In this document: one piece after another, positions 37,238 to 49,471 of the stretch
Layout: each line of letters starts with the position of its first letter
Position numbering within the stretch: position 1 is the first letter of the stretch
NCBI RefSeq assembly: GCF_040706555.1
Contig: NZ_JAPDRH010000003.1
Span: forward strand, 1-64,000
Length of the DNA: 64,000 nucleotides
Source of the DNA: Lentisalinibacter salinarum
GTDB lineage: Bacteria > Pseudomonadota > Gammaproteobacteria > Steroidobacterales > Woeseiaceae
Direction of reading: 5' to 3'
Made by a program: the position numbers and the translations under genes
Notes under the pieces: generated by a model
The model's database searches: none
The model's input: the letters and a program-made list of their open reading frames with translations, nothing else
Told to the model about the DNA's origin: nothing

Positions 37238-38608
37238 ATGTCCCGAAACACCGCACAGACGAACTGGCACCCCACCAGCTGGCAGAGCCGCGAGGCGACC
37301 CAGCAGGCGGCCTATCCCGATCGCGACGCACTCGACGACGCCGTAGCCCGGCTGAGTTGGCTGCCGCCGCTGGTCACCTCCTGGGAGGTGGACAATCTCA
37401 AGCAGCACATCGCCAGCGCCCAGCGCGGCGAGGCATTCGTGCTGCAGGGCGGCGACTGCGCCGAGACCTTCGACGACTGCACCTCCGAGAGCATCGTGCA
37501 GAAGCTGAAGATCCTGCTGCAGATGTCGCTGGTGATGCTGTACGGCCTGAAGAAGCCGGTGGTGCGGATCGGACGCATGGCGGGACAGTACGCGAAGCCC
37601 CGTTCCGCCGACACAGAGACCCGGGACGGGGAGACCCTGCCGAGTTTCCGCGGCGACCTGATCAACCGCAGTCCATTCACGGCCGACGACCGGATTCCGG
37701 ATCCGGAGCTGATCCTGCGCGGCTACGAGCGGGCGGCTCTCACCCTGAACTTCGTCCGCTCGCTCGTCGATGGTGGCTTCGCCGACCTGCATCATCCGGA
37801 GAACTGGGATCTGGACTGGGTGGGCCATTCGACGATGGCTGCCGAGTATCAGCGCATCGCCGATGCCATCTCCCACTCGCTCGATTTCTTCGAGTCCATC
37901 GCCGGCCGGCCCATCCATCACACCCGGCGTGCGGACATCTATGCCGGCCACGAGGGGCTGCACCTCCACTACGAGCAGGCCCAGACCCGGCTGCGGCGGG
38001 ACCGCTGGTACGACCTCACCACTCATTTCCCCTGGATCGGCATGCGCACCGCCAACGTGGACGGCGCTCACGTCGAGTACTTCCGCGGTGTCACGAATCC
38101 GCTCGGCGTGAAGGTCGGCCCCGGCATGACTGCCGAATGGCTGCAGGAGCTGATCGGCATCCTCAATCCGAACAACGAGCCGGGCCGGCTCACACTGATC
38201 CATCGCCTCGGCGCCAAGCAGGTGGAGGAGGGGCTGCCGCCGCTGATCCAGGCCGCCCGCGCCACCGGCAGCCCGGTGCTCTGGGTCTGCGACCCCATGC
38301 ACGGCAACACCGAGAGCACGTCCGGCGGCTTCAAGACGCGGCGCTTCGACAACATCGTCTCGGAGCTGAAGGCCGCATTCCGCATCCATCGGGAGATGGG
38401 CAGCTATCTCGGCGGCGTGCATCTGGAACTCACCGGCGCGAACGTCACCGAGTGCATCGGCGGCGCCCGCGGCCTGGCCGAGGCCGACCTGAATCGGGCC
38501 TACCGCTCCCAGGTGGATCCCCGACTGAACTACGAGCAGGCGATGGAGGTGGCGATGCTCATCGCGGGCCTCCGCGACGCCGTGGAGTCCCACCGCAAGG
38601 CCGGCTAG
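37238..38608 (+). CDS. Class II 3-deoxy-7-phosphoheptulonate (DAHP) synthase
   Basis: Condenses PEP and erythrose-4-phosphate, the first step of the shikimate pathway. The plant/actinobacterial-type (class II) sequence is clear: WHPTSWQSREATQQAAYPD, FVLQGGDCAETFDDC (metal Cys), RIGRMAGQYAKPRS, WVCDPMHGNT and GGVHLELTGANVTECIGG. 456 residues from ATG 37238; a TTG at 37208 would add ten residues. Divergent from the aldehyde dehydrogenase. Confidence 0.95.
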   Translation: MSRNTAQTNWHPTSWQSREATQQAAYPDRDALDDAVARLSWLPPLVTSWEVDNLKQHIASAQRGEAFVLQGGDCAETFDDCTSESIVQKLKILLQMSLVMLYGLKKPVVRIGRMAGQYAKPRSADTETRDGETLPSFRGDLINRSPFTADDRIPDPELILRGYERAALTLNFVRSLVDGGFADLHHPENWDLDWVGHSTMAAEYQRIADAISHSLDFFESIAGRPIHHTRRADIYAGHEGLHLHYEQAQTRLRRDRWYDLTTHFPWIGMRTANVDGAHVEYFRGVTNPLGVKVGPGMTAEWLQELIGILNPNNEPGRLTLIHRLGAKQVEEGLPPLIQAARATGSPVLWVCDPMHGNTESTSGGFKTRRFDNIVSELKAAFRIHREMGSYLGGVHLELTGANVTECIGGARGLAEADLNRAYRSQVDPRLNYEQAMEVAMLIAGLRDAVESHRKAG

Positions 38609-38612
38609 CGCG

Positions 38613-38634
38613 TCGGGCCTGAAGGCCCTCCTAC
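38613..38634. repeat. Single REP element overlapping the rluE stop
   Basis: The inverse copy of the REP sequence, TCGGGCCTGAAGGCCCTCCT followed by AC, lies between the convergent DAHP synthase and rluE genes. Read on the minus strand, its GTAG contains the TAG stop codon of rluE (38633-38631). Its hairpin could also stop transcription from either side. Confidence 0.85.
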
Positions 38635-39206
38635 CGGTGGGGTTTTCGGAGCGTGTGCCAGGCTTGGCGGGCCGGGAGCTCGCGATATTCGCCGGGCTGC
38701 AGGCCGTGCACTTCCCAGGGTCCGATGCGGGTCCGGATGAGTCGAAGCACCGGCAGGCCTACTGCAGCGCCCATGCGCCGCACCTGGCGGTTGCGTCCCT
38801 CGTCGATGGTGATCCTGAGCCAGGAGTCGGGAACGCTCTGGCGGTAGCGGATCGGCGGATCGCGGGGCCACAGCCACTCGGGTTCGTCCACAGCGCTCGC
38901 TTCCAGCGCGCGTGCCTTGTGTCCCCGGATGTCGACCCCGCCGCGCAGGCGGGCGAGGGCCTCCGCGGCGACCAGACCCTCGACCTGGGCGTAGTAAGTC
39001 TTCGGTAGTTTGTGGCGGGGATCGGCTATGGCCGCCTGCAGCCGGCCGTCGTCGGTGAGGGCCAGCAGCCCCTCGCTGTCGTAGTCGAGCCGGCCCGCGG
39101 GGTACACCTGCGGAATGCCGACGTAGGCGGCGAGGGTGTCGCGGCCGTGGCTGTCGGTGAATGCCGAGAGCACCTGGTAGGGCTTGTTGAGGAGCACGAG
39201 TCGCAT
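38631..39206 (-). CDS. rluE: 23S rRNA pseudouridine2457 synthase (RluE-type)
   Basis: A small RsuA-family pseudouridine synthase lacking the S4 domain, as in E. coli RluE. Catalytic Asp is in YPAGRLDYDSEGLL; the N-terminus LVLLNKPYQVLSAFTD and IDEGRNRQVRRMGAAVGLPV are family motifs. 191 residues. In E. coli rluE is next to icd and nudJ; here it is divergent from aceB, with aceA and icd following. Confidence 0.9.
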   Translation of the reverse strand: MRLVLLNKPYQVLSAFTDSHGRDTLAAYVGIPQVYPAGRLDYDSEGLLALTDDGRLQAAIADPRHKLPKTYYAQVEGLVAAEALARLRGGVDIRGHKARALEASAVDEPEWLWPRDPPIRYRQSVPDSWLRITIDEGRNRQVRRMGAAVGLPVLRLIRTRIGPWEVHGLQPGEYRELPARQAWHTLRKPHR

Positions 39207-39301
39207 GCCGGGACCATACCCTCGGCCGGAGCCGGGGAACAGTCGACGGGCTCGGCCCGGGTTCGGCTCGTAACGCGGTCGGGAAGGCCCCGAGCGGGGC
39301 G

Positions 39302-39320
39302 ATCCGGGAGCTTCCCGGAT
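39302..39320 (+). promoter_or_regulatory. Inverted repeat overlapping the aceB -35
   Basis: ATCCGGGA and TCCCGGAT flank a three-base loop and end exactly where the -35 of the predicted aceB promoter begins. Position and symmetry fit an operator for a regulator of the glyoxylate shunt. The protein is unknown. Confidence 0.35.
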
Positions 39321-39348
39321 TGCAGCGACTGGTGGCGGCCGGTATCAT
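39320..39348 (+). promoter_or_regulatory. Predicted sigma-70 promoter of aceB
   Basis: TTGCAG (39320-39325), a 17-base spacer and TATCAT (39343-39348) form a good sigma-70 promoter. Transcription would start near 39355 and give a 100-base leader before aceB. Confidence 0.55.
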
Positions 39349-39455
39349 GATGCACCGCAATAAAATCGGTCACGCAGAGTTCTGCCGGGGTGGAATTCCC
39401 CCGCAAGCGCTTGATTCCTGTGGGGCCTGAGTGATCAACCGGACTGGAGTGAGTC

Positions 39456-41063
39456 ATGAGTAACCCCGCGCGTACGTCTCCTGGAGAAGGCATCGAACTG
39501 TTGGGAACGATGCACGAGGGATTCGACGAGATACTCACCCCTGAAGCGCTGCAATTCGTCGCCGCCCTGCACCGGGAGTTCACGCCGCGGGTCCACGGCC
39601 TGCTGAAGGCACGGGACGAGCGCCAGGCCCGCATCGATGCCGGCGAGATGCCCGATTTCCTCGAGGAGACCCGCGAGATCCGTGAGTCCGAATGGAAGGT
39701 GACCGAGGCGCCGGCAGACCTGCAGGACCGCCGGGTGGAGATCACCGGCCCGACCGACCGCAAGATGGTCATCAATGCGCTGAACTCGGGCGCGAAGGTG
39801 TTCATGGCCGACTGCGAGGACTCGATGACGCCCAACTGGTACAACGTGGTCCAGGGGCAGATCAACCTGCGCGACGCGGCGCGGCGCAGCATCAGCTTCG
39901 ACGCGCCCAACGGCAAGCACTACGAGCTGGGCGACAAGATCGCCACCCTGATCGTCCGGCCGCGTGGCTGGCATCTGTTCGAGAAGCACCTGAAGGTGGA
40001 CGGCGAGGAGGTGCCGGGCGCGTTCGTGGACTTCGGCCTGTACCTGTTCCACAACGCGAAAGAACTCAAGAATCAGGGCACCGGGCCGTATTTCTATCTG
40101 CCGAAGATGGAGAGCCACAAGGAAGCCGCGCTCTGGTCCGACGTGTTCCGCTTCGCCGAGAAGGCCGGCGCGGTGGACGAAGGGGCCGTCAAGGTCACCG
40201 TGCTCATCGAGACGATACTGGCGGCGTTTGAGGTGGACGAGATCCTGTACGCGCTGAAGGACTACATCGTCGGCCAGAACTGCGGGCGCTGGGACTACAT
40301 CTTCAGCTTCATCAAGAAATTCCGGAAGTTCCCGGAATTCGTGCTGCCGGACCGCAACGAGGTGGGCATGACCACCCACTTCCTGCGCTCCTATTCGCTG
40401 CTGGTGATCAGGACCTGTCATCGCCGGGGCGCCTTCGCGATCGGCGGCATGGCAGCCCAGATCCCGATCAAGGACGATCCTGAGGCGAACGAGGAGGCCA
40501 TCGCCAAGGTGCGGGCCGACAAGGAGCGCGAGGCCACCGACGGCCACGACGGCACCTGGGTGGCCCATCCCGGCCTCGTGCCGATCGCCATGGAGATCTT
40601 CGACCGCCACATGCCGCAGCCGAACCAGGTGGACCGCCAGCGCGACGACGTTGAGGTGACCGCGGCGGACCTGTTGCAGGTGCCCCAGGGGCGCATCACC
40701 GAGACGGGGCTGCGCAACAACATCTCGGTGGGCGTGCAGTACATGGCGGCGTGGCTCGGCGGCAACGGCTGCGTGCCCCTGTACAACCTCATGGAGGATG
40801 CGGCCACGGCGGAGATCGCCCGCGCCCAGGTCTGGCAGTGGGTGCACCACGAGACCGGCGTGCTCGACGACGGCCGGCCGGTCACCCTGGAGTTGTTCGA
40901 ATCCGTGCTGGCGGAGGAGATGGAAAAGATCCGCGAGGAGGTCGGCGAGGAGGCATTCGCCGCGGGCAACTACGAGAGGGCCGCGGAGCTGATGGACAAG
41001 ATCACCCGCGAGGACGACTTCGAGAGCTTCCTGACGCTGGAGGCCTACCGGGAGATCGACTGA
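39456..41063 (+). CDS. aceB: Malate synthase A
   Basis: Condenses glyoxylate and acetyl-CoA to malate, the second glyoxylate-shunt reaction. The short (A-type) enzyme of 535 residues: EITGPTDRKMVINALNSGA, VFMADCEDSMTPNW, catalytic Arg in LIVRPRGWHL, LIETILAAFEVDEIL and the C-terminal Asp in NYERAAELMDKITREDDFE. ATG 39456 has GGAGTGAG upstream. First gene of the aceB-aceA pair. Confidence 0.96.
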   Translation: MSNPARTSPGEGIELLGTMHEGFDEILTPEALQFVAALHREFTPRVHGLLKARDERQARIDAGEMPDFLEETREIRESEWKVTEAPADLQDRRVEITGPTDRKMVINALNSGAKVFMADCEDSMTPNWYNVVQGQINLRDAARRSISFDAPNGKHYELGDKIATLIVRPRGWHLFEKHLKVDGEEVPGAFVDFGLYLFHNAKELKNQGTGPYFYLPKMESHKEAALWSDVFRFAEKAGAVDEGAVKVTVLIETILAAFEVDEILYALKDYIVGQNCGRWDYIFSFIKKFRKFPEFVLPDRNEVGMTTHFLRSYSLLVIRTCHRRGAFAIGGMAAQIPIKDDPEANEEAIAKVRADKEREATDGHDGTWVAHPGLVPIAMEIFDRHMPQPNQVDRQRDDVEVTAADLLQVPQGRITETGLRNNISVGVQYMAAWLGGNGCVPLYNLMEDAATAEIARAQVWQWVHHETGVLDDGRPVTLELFESVLAEEMEKIREEVGEEAFAAGNYERAAELMDKITREDDFESFLTLEAYREID

Positions 41064-41163
41064 TCCCTTTCACTACATTAGACCAAAGTACCAATGGTCC
41101 CGCCGTGACCATCGCGTACCATCCGAAACCCACTAACGGCGTGTCAGCGAGGAGTAGAGAATC

Positions 41164-42444
<1,281 letters not shown>

Positions 42445-42466
42445 GCCATCGTTGGAGTATGCTAGG

Positions 42467-42496
42467 AACGGCGCCCCCGGGGGCGCCGTTTTCTTT
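42467..42496 (+). terminator. Intrinsic terminator after aceA
   Basis: AACGGCGCCCCC followed directly by GGGGGCGCCGTT is a perfect 24-base palindrome, then TTCTTT. It separates the aceBA transcript from icd, so icd must rely on readthrough or its own promoter. Confidence 0.8.
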
Positions 42497-42517
42497 GCGG
42501 GTCCAGAGGAACACACG

Positions 42518-43863
<1,346 letters not shown>

Positions 43864-43864
<1 letters not shown>

Positions 43865-44523
43865 TGGCCGTGCCCGAGACGGAGGTATCGCGGGACCAGT
43901 ACGACCCGGACTGCACCCGCTGTCCGCGTCTGGCCGCCCACCTCGCCGCGGTGCGCGAGAAGCGCCCCGACTACCACGCCCTGCCGGTGCCGCCGTTCGG
44001 CGACCCGGAGGCGAGCCTGCTGATCGTGGGTCTCGCCCCGGGCATGCACGGCGCCAACCGGAGCGGGCGGCCGTTCACCGGCGATTTCGCCGGCATCCTC
44101 CTGTACCGGGCGCTCTACGACGCCGGCTTCGCCAGCCGGCCCGAGTCGGTTTTCGTCGACGACGGGCTGGAGCTCACGAATTGCCGTATTACCAACGCCG
44201 TGAAGTGCCTGCCGCCGCAGAACAAGCCGACCACCGCCGAGGTGGACGAGTGCAGTCCCTATCTGCAGGCCGAACTCGGCACGGTGGGCGAGGGCGGCGT
44301 GGTGCTGGCGCTGGGCTCCATCGCCCACCGGGCGGTGCTGAAGGCGTTCAGCATGAAGCTGAACGCGAACGGCTTCGGCCATGGTGCGGAACACGCGCTG
44401 CCGGGCGGGCTGACCCTGCTGGATTCCTACCACTGCAGCCGCTACAACACGCAGACGCGGCGTCTGACCGAAGAGATGTTCCATGCCGTCATCGGCCGGG
44501 CGCGGGAACTCGTCGGCGGCTGA
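43864..44523 (+). CDS. Family 5 uracil-DNA glycosylase (UDGb-type)
   Basis: Removes uracil and some deaminated purines from DNA. Motif 1 is GLAPGMHGANRSGRPFTGD, the UDGb form; motif 2 is LLDSYHCSRYNTQT, with Cys in the position after His where the family usually has Pro. Four Cys consistent with a [4Fe-4S] cluster are seen (CTRCPRL, AVKCLPP, DEC). 219 residues. Its ATG overlaps the icd stop (TGATG), so it is translationally coupled to icd, and uvrC follows 72 bp later. Confidence 0.92.
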
Positions 44524-44595
44524 GAGGGCAGCTCAGACGACGCCCGGGCGCCGCCGGCCCGCCATAGTCAGGCTCCGTCCGTTATCCTAGACATC

Positions 44596-46446
44596 ATGGA
44601 CGGGGCCGCCTTCGATCATCGCCGATTCCTCGCGAACCTGAGCCACCGGCCCGGCGTCTACCGGATGCTGGACGGGGATGGCGCGATCCTCTATGTGGGC
44701 AAGGCCAGAGATCTGCGCAAGCGGGTCGGCAGCTACTTCAGCGGCAAGGCCAAGGACGCCAAGACCATGGCGCTGGTGGCGGAGATCCGCGATATCGAGG
44801 TGACGGTCACCAACACCGAGGCCGAGGCACTCATCCTGGAGCACAACCTCATCAAGCGGGAGCGCCCCCGCTACAACGTGCTCCTGAAGGACGACAAGAG
44901 TTATCCCTGGATCCACGTGACCGAGCATGCCTACCCGCGGCTGGCCTTCCACCGGGGCGCGCGGCGCGCCCGGGGGCGCTACTTCGGGCCCTATCCCAGC
45001 GCGGGCGCCGTACGCCGTACCCTCGGGGAGCTGCAGAAGCTCTTCCTGCTGCGCAACTGCACCGATACCTTCTTCGCCAACCGCTCGCGGCCGTGCCTGC
45101 AGTATCAGATCCGGCGCTGTTCGGCGCCCTGCGTCGGCCACATCGACGAGGCGGACTACGCGCGGGACGTGCAGAACGCGATCGCGTTCCTGGAGGGGCG
45201 CAATCAGGCCGTGATCGACAGCCTGGTGGAGCGCATGGAGGCGGCCGCCGAGGCACTGGAATTCGAGCGGGCGGCGCAGTTCCGCGACCAGATCGCACGC
45301 CTGAAGCGGGTGGATGCCGAGCAGATGGTCTCCCGGGAGAGCGCGACGGACGTCGACGCCGTGGCGCTGGCCCGGCGGGGCAGCATCGTCTGCGTGGCCG
45401 TGCTGTTCGTCCGCCACGGCCGCCTGCTGGGCAGCCGCTCCCACTATCCGAAGGTGGCGCCGGATACGCCCGACGACGAGGTGCTGTCGTCCTTTCTCGG
45501 CCAGTATTACCTCGAGTCGGCGCCGCCGCGGGAGATCCTGGTGGAACGGGCAGTGGAGGACGCCGACCTGCTGGGCGAGGCCCTGACCGGTCGGGCAGGA
45601 CACCGGGTGGAAGTCCGCCACCGGGTGCGCGGCGACCGGGCGCGCTGGCTGCAGATGGCCGCGACCAACGCCCGCCAGGGGGCGGATCTCTGCGCCGCCG
45701 GCAATGCCGGCGTAAGCCGGCAGCTGGAGGCCCTTGCCGAAACACTGGCACTGGACGACGTGCCGGAGCGCCTCGAGTGCTTCGACATCTCTCATACCGG
45801 CGGCGAGGCCACGGTGGCCTCTTGCGTGGTCTTCGGGCCCGAGGGGCCGATGAAATCCGACTATCGCCGGTTCAACATCCGGGGCACGGCCGCCGGCGAC
45901 GACTACGCCGCCATGCGTGAGGTGCTGGAGCGGCGCTACAAGCGCGTGAAAAAGGGCGAGGTACCCCTGCCTGACCTCGTCCTGATCGACGGCGGCCGGG
46001 GCCAGCGCACCCAGGCACTGGAGATCCTGTCCGATCTGGATCTGGAGTTCCTGAAGGTGGTGGCGGTGGCCAAGGGCCGGGCGCGGCGGCCGGGCAGCGA
46101 GCAGCTCTGGGTGGAGGAGGAGGCCTATCCACGCACCCTCCCGTCCGGCTCGCCGGCGCTGCTGCTCATACAGAATATCCGCGACGAGGCGCACCGTTTC
46201 GCCATCACCGGCCACCGGGCGCGCCGCGCGAAAGCGCGCCGGGGCTCCGTGCTCGAGGACATTCCGGGGCTCGGTCCCAAGCGGCGCAGGGATCTGCTCC
46301 GCCACTTCGGCGGACTGAAGGGCGTTTCCGCCGCCGGTATGGACGACCTGACCAAAGTACCCGGTATCAGCCGCGTACTGGCCGAGCGCATTTATACTGT
46401 ACTCCACGCCGAGCAGGAACCGGCCGGCGAGGCGCAGACGAATTGA
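44596..46446 (+). CDS. uvrC: UvrABC system protein C
   Basis: Makes both incisions in nucleotide excision repair. N-terminal GIY-YIG nuclease (HRPGVYRMLDGDGAILYVGKA), a UVR domain binding UvrB (LVERMEAAAEALEFERAAQFRDQI), an RNase H-like second nuclease (CFDISHTGGEATVASCVVF, LPDLVLIDGGRGQ) and C-terminal helix-hairpin-helices (EDIPGLGPKRRRDLLRHFGG, KVPGISRVLAERI). 616 residues. Followed 16 bp later by pgsA, as in E. coli. Confidence 0.97.
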   Translation: MDGAAFDHRRFLANLSHRPGVYRMLDGDGAILYVGKARDLRKRVGSYFSGKAKDAKTMALVAEIRDIEVTVTNTEAEALILEHNLIKRERPRYNVLLKDDKSYPWIHVTEHAYPRLAFHRGARRARGRYFGPYPSAGAVRRTLGELQKLFLLRNCTDTFFANRSRPCLQYQIRRCSAPCVGHIDEADYARDVQNAIAFLEGRNQAVIDSLVERMEAAAEALEFERAAQFRDQIARLKRVDAEQMVSRESATDVDAVALARRGSIVCVAVLFVRHGRLLGSRSHYPKVAPDTPDDEVLSSFLGQYYLESAPPREILVERAVEDADLLGEALTGRAGHRVEVRHRVRGDRARWLQMAATNARQGADLCAAGNAGVSRQLEALAETLALDDVPERLECFDISHTGGEATVASCVVFGPEGPMKSDYRRFNIRGTAAGDDYAAMREVLERRYKRVKKGEVPLPDLVLIDGGRGQRTQALEILSDLDLEFLKVVAVAKGRARRPGSEQLWVEEEAYPRTLPSGSPALLLIQNIRDEAHRFAITGHRARRAKARRGSVLEDIPGLGPKRRRDLLRHFGGLKGVSAAGMDDLTKVPGISRVLAERIYTVLHAEQEPAGEAQTN

Positions 46447-46462
46447 TGGTGACGGGGCTGCC

Positions 46463-47023
46463 GTGCAACTGAATACCGCGAATACACTGACCTGGATACG
46501 CATCGCCGCCATCCCGCTGTTCGTGGTGCTGTTCTACCTGCCGTACGAGTGGGGCCGCCCGGCCTCCGCGGTGGTCTTCATGCTGGCAGCCATCACAGAC
46601 TGGCTGGACGGCTACGTCGCCCGCAAGCTCGGCCAGATCACGCCCTTCGGGGAGTTCCTGGACCCGGTGGCGGACAAGCTCATCGTCGCCGTCGCGCTGG
46701 TGCTCCTGGTGCAGACGGATCAGCGCATCTCGCTCGCCCTCGTGGCCGCCATCATCATCGGCCGCGAGATCACCGTATCCGCCCTGCGGGAGTGGATGGC
46801 GGGGCTCGGCCAGCGCACGACGGTGGCCGTCTCCATGGTGGGCAAGGTGAAGACCACCCTGCAGATGATCGGCTTGACCCTCATGGTCTGGCACCTCGAT
46901 ACCGGCGGTCTGCCGGTCTACGACGCGGGGTTCCTGTTTCTGCTGGCGGCGGCGGGCCTGACGCTGTGGTCCATGTATGCCTACCTCAAGGCGGCCTGGC
47001 CGGTGCTGAACGCGAATAGCTGA
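46463..47023 (+). CDS. pgsA: CDP-diacylglycerol-glycerol-3-phosphate 3-phosphatidyltransferase
   Basis: Makes phosphatidylglycerophosphate, the committed step to phosphatidylglycerol. The CDP-alcohol phosphotransferase signature is DWLDGYVARKLG followed by FGEFLDPVADKL. About four to five membrane helices. 186 residues, GTG start at 46463 just after uvrC, the widely conserved uvrC-pgsA pair. Confidence 0.95.
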   Translation: MQLNTANTLTWIRIAAIPLFVVLFYLPYEWGRPASAVVFMLAAITDWLDGYVARKLGQITPFGEFLDPVADKLIVAVALVLLVQTDQRISLALVAAIIIGREITVSALREWMAGLGQRTTVAVSMVGKVKTTLQMIGLTLMVWHLDTGGLPVYDAGFLFLLAAAGLTLWSMYAYLKAAWPVLNANS

Positions 47024-47033
47024 TCGCGGTGCC

Positions 47034-47061
47034 TTGACAGTCCCCCGGGAGTCGCTAGAAT
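47034..47061 (+). promoter_or_regulatory. Strong sigma-70 promoter of tRNA-Gly
   Basis: TTGACA (47034-47039), a 16-base spacer and TAGAAT (47056-47061) make a near-consensus promoter. A GC-rich discriminator (TGCGGTCCC) follows, as is usual for stringently controlled tRNA genes. The mature tRNA starts at 47082. Confidence 0.8.
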
Positions 47062-47081
47062 TGCGGTCCCTTCGAGACTAG

Positions 47082-47157
47082 GCGGGAATAGCTCAGTTGG
47101 TAGAGCGCAACCTTGCCAAGGTTGAGGTCGCCGGTTCGAGCCCGGTTTCCCGCTCCA
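47082..47157 (+). tRNA. tRNA-Gly (anticodon GCC)
   Basis: A 76-base cloverleaf: acceptor GCGGGAA pairs with TTCCCGC, the D-arm has AGCTCAGTTGGTAGAGC, the anticodon GCC is at 47115-47117 in a CCTTGCCAAGG arm, the T-arm is GGTTCGAGCC, and CCA is encoded. It follows pgsA as glyW does in E. coli. Confidence 0.97.
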
Positions 47158-47165
47158 GACAGCTT

Positions 47166-47195
47166 CAGGGCCCCGCAACGGGGCCCTGATTCGTT
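47166..47195 (+). terminator. Terminator after tRNA-Gly
   Basis: CAGGGCCCCG and CGGGGCCCTG form a 10-bp stem with a CAA loop, followed by a short ATTCGTT. It would end the tRNA-Gly transcript before the TonB receptor gene. Confidence 0.65.
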
Positions 47196-47290
47196 GCGCT
47201 GGCCGGTTCGCCCGGCTGGCCCGATCTGGTAATCTGCCAGCGCCGGCTCCGCCCGCATCAAGTCACTGACGAATAAAGGACAATTCGAGA

Positions 47291-49471
47291 ATGACTCCGC
47301 CCCGCAGGATTGGCGGCACCGCTGCCGTCTGTCTCGTCGCCGTGATGGCCGCCGGGCCGCTGCCCGCTCAGGAAGAGGCCGACGGCGTTAGCGCGAGCGA
47401 CGCCACGATCGACGAGGTCATCGTTACCGCACGCCGCCGCAGCGAGAACCTCCAGGACATTGCCGATGCGATCACGGTGTTCGACAAGGCGGCCATCGAG
47501 GACGCCTCCATTCAGCGCATGAACGACGTAGCGGCACTGACGCCCAATCTGCGCTTCTCCGACGACCAGGAGGTGGGCCAGAGCACCATCACCATCCGCG
47601 GCGTCACACAGCAGCGGGGTATCGGTGAAACGCCGCTCGCCTTCGTCGTCGACGGCGTCACCGTGAACAACTCGCTGGTTACCACCCAGGATCTGTTCGA
47701 TGTGGAGCAGATCGAGGTGCTGCGCGGACCGCAGGGCGCGCTCTACGGGCGAAACTCCGTCGCGGGGGCCGTGAATATCACCACCCGGGGCCCCACCGAC
47801 GATCTCGAAGCCTACGTGGAGACCCGAGTGGGCGAGGGCGACGACTACACCGTGCAGGGCGCCGTCTCCGGCCCGCTGTTCTCCGACAAGGTGCGCGGCC
47901 GCCTCGCGGTCTACAACAATGACCGGGACGGCCAGTTGCTCAACGAGGGCCTCGGCCAGTACGTGGACTTCAAGGACTCCACGTCGCTGCGCGGCCGCCT
48001 GCTGATCGAGCCGAACGAACGGCTGAGCGTGGACGTGCGTTACCAGTACGCGGACCAGGAGGCCGGCTCCGGCTACTTCATGCCGGGTTCGGCCGACACC
48101 GAGGAGAACCGGCTCCCGGGCGATCCATTCCCGTTCCCCCTGAACAACACCACATACACCATCCAGTCCAATATCCTCGGCGTATCGAGTGTCAGTTTCG
48201 ACGACTACACCGCCAAGGTGGACTACGGCTTCGACGCTTTCACCCTGACCTCGATCACCGGCTGGCACGACCTGGAGTCACGCAACGATCAGGACCTGGA
48301 CCAGACGGACCGTGAATTCCTGAACATCGATGTCGACGACAACCAGAGCCAGTTCAGCCAGGAGCTCCGCCTGGTGTCGACCGCGGAGGAAGGCCTGCGC
48401 TGGATCGTCGGCGCCTACTACAGCGACCAGGAGCGCGACCGCACGCTGGCCACTTTCCTGAACGTCGCCGGCTTCCAGAACGGCGGCGACTGGAGCCCCG
48501 GGAGTGCCTTCTTCGTGCCCCAGGCGCCGGCCATCCTGAACGAGCAGTACGAGACTCGCGCCGTATTCGGCCAGGTGAGCATGGACCTCACGGACCGGCT
48601 CGAGCTGACCGTGGCCGGGCGCTTCGACGACGTGAGGCGGGAGAACGATACGAACAACCCGCTTGCCAATGGTATTAAGGAATTCAGTGAGTTCCAGCCG
48701 AAACTTCAACTGGCTTATGCGCTAACCGGGAACCTGAACCTGTTCGCGACCTATGCCGAGGGCTTCCGGCCCGGCGGTTTCAATACGCTCGCGAACGACC
48801 CGGCGGTGCAGTTCGCTCCGTCCTTCGACTCCGAGCACCTGGACAATTACGAACTGGGCCTGAAGTACGCCAGCGCCGACGGCAGCCGCGTGCTGAACGT
48901 GGCGGCGTTCTACATCGATTACGAGAACCAGCAGTGGTTCCTGTTCGACCCGTTCGGCTCACAGGCGCTGATCAACGCGGACGAGAGCCGCATCCTCGGC
49001 GGCGAGGTGGAGGCGGTGATCCGGCCCGTGGACGGCCTGACGCTGGCGCTCGCCTACGGTTTCGTGGACAGCGAGATCGAGGCCATCGGCGCCGAACCGG
49101 GGCTTACCGTGCCGCCATCGGACGTGATCGGCAACGAAGTGCCCGGCGCACCCGTGTACACCCTGAACCTGAGCGGGGAGTACGTCTGGCCGCTGGGGCC
49201 CTGGCAGGGCTTCGCCCGCGTCGACATCGACCGTCGGGGCAAGACCTATTGGAGCATCGACGGCCGGGACGCGGAGGGCGCCTACACCGTCGTGGACCTG
49301 CGCCTCGGCCTGCGTGGCGACGCCTGGAGCGTGACCGCCTTCGCGGAGAACGCCACGGACGAGGAGTGGATCGAGTACTACGTCTCCCGCCGTTTCACGA
49401 GCCTGCGCACGGACATCGCCTGGCCGAGCCCGCCACGCATGATCGGCGTCGAGGCCCGCTATCGTTTCTGA
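47291..49471 (+). CDS. TonB-dependent outer-membrane receptor
   Basis: Imports a large or scarce ligand across the outer membrane with energy from TonB. Signal peptide, then the TonB box region ATIDEVIVTARRR, a plug domain (TPNLRFSDDQEVGQSTITIRG, VEQIEVLRGPQGALYGRNSVAGAV) and a 22-strand barrel ending in the terminal Phe (EARYRF) used by the BAM machinery. 726 residues. The ligand is not evident: no siderophore, cobalamin or sugar gene is adjacent. It belongs to the large Pfam Plug/TonB_dep_Rec group common in marine and aquatic gammaproteobacteria. It interrupts what is a tRNA operon in E. coli. Confidence 0.93.
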   Translation: MTPPRRIGGTAAVCLVAVMAAGPLPAQEEADGVSASDATIDEVIVTARRRSENLQDIADAITVFDKAAIEDASIQRMNDVAALTPNLRFSDDQEVGQSTITIRGVTQQRGIGETPLAFVVDGVTVNNSLVTTQDLFDVEQIEVLRGPQGALYGRNSVAGAVNITTRGPTDDLEAYVETRVGEGDDYTVQGAVSGPLFSDKVRGRLAVYNNDRDGQLLNEGLGQYVDFKDSTSLRGRLLIEPNERLSVDVRYQYADQEAGSGYFMPGSADTEENRLPGDPFPFPLNNTTYTIQSNILGVSSVSFDDYTAKVDYGFDAFTLTSITGWHDLESRNDQDLDQTDREFLNIDVDDNQSQFSQELRLVSTAEEGLRWIVGAYYSDQERDRTLATFLNVAGFQNGGDWSPGSAFFVPQAPAILNEQYETRAVFGQVSMDLTDRLELTVAGRFDDVRRENDTNNPLANGIKEFSEFQPKLQLAYALTGNLNLFATYAEGFRPGGFNTLANDPAVQFAPSFDSEHLDNYELGLKYASADGSRVLNVAAFYIDYENQQWFLFDPFGSQALINADESRILGGEVEAVIRPVDGLTLALAYGFVDSEIEAIGAEPGLTVPPSDVIGNEVPGAPVYTLNLSGEYVWPLGPWQGFARVDIDRRGKTYWSIDGRDAEGAYTVVDLRLGLRGDAWSVTAFAENATDEEWIEYYVSRRFTSLRTDIAWPSPPRMIGVEARYRF

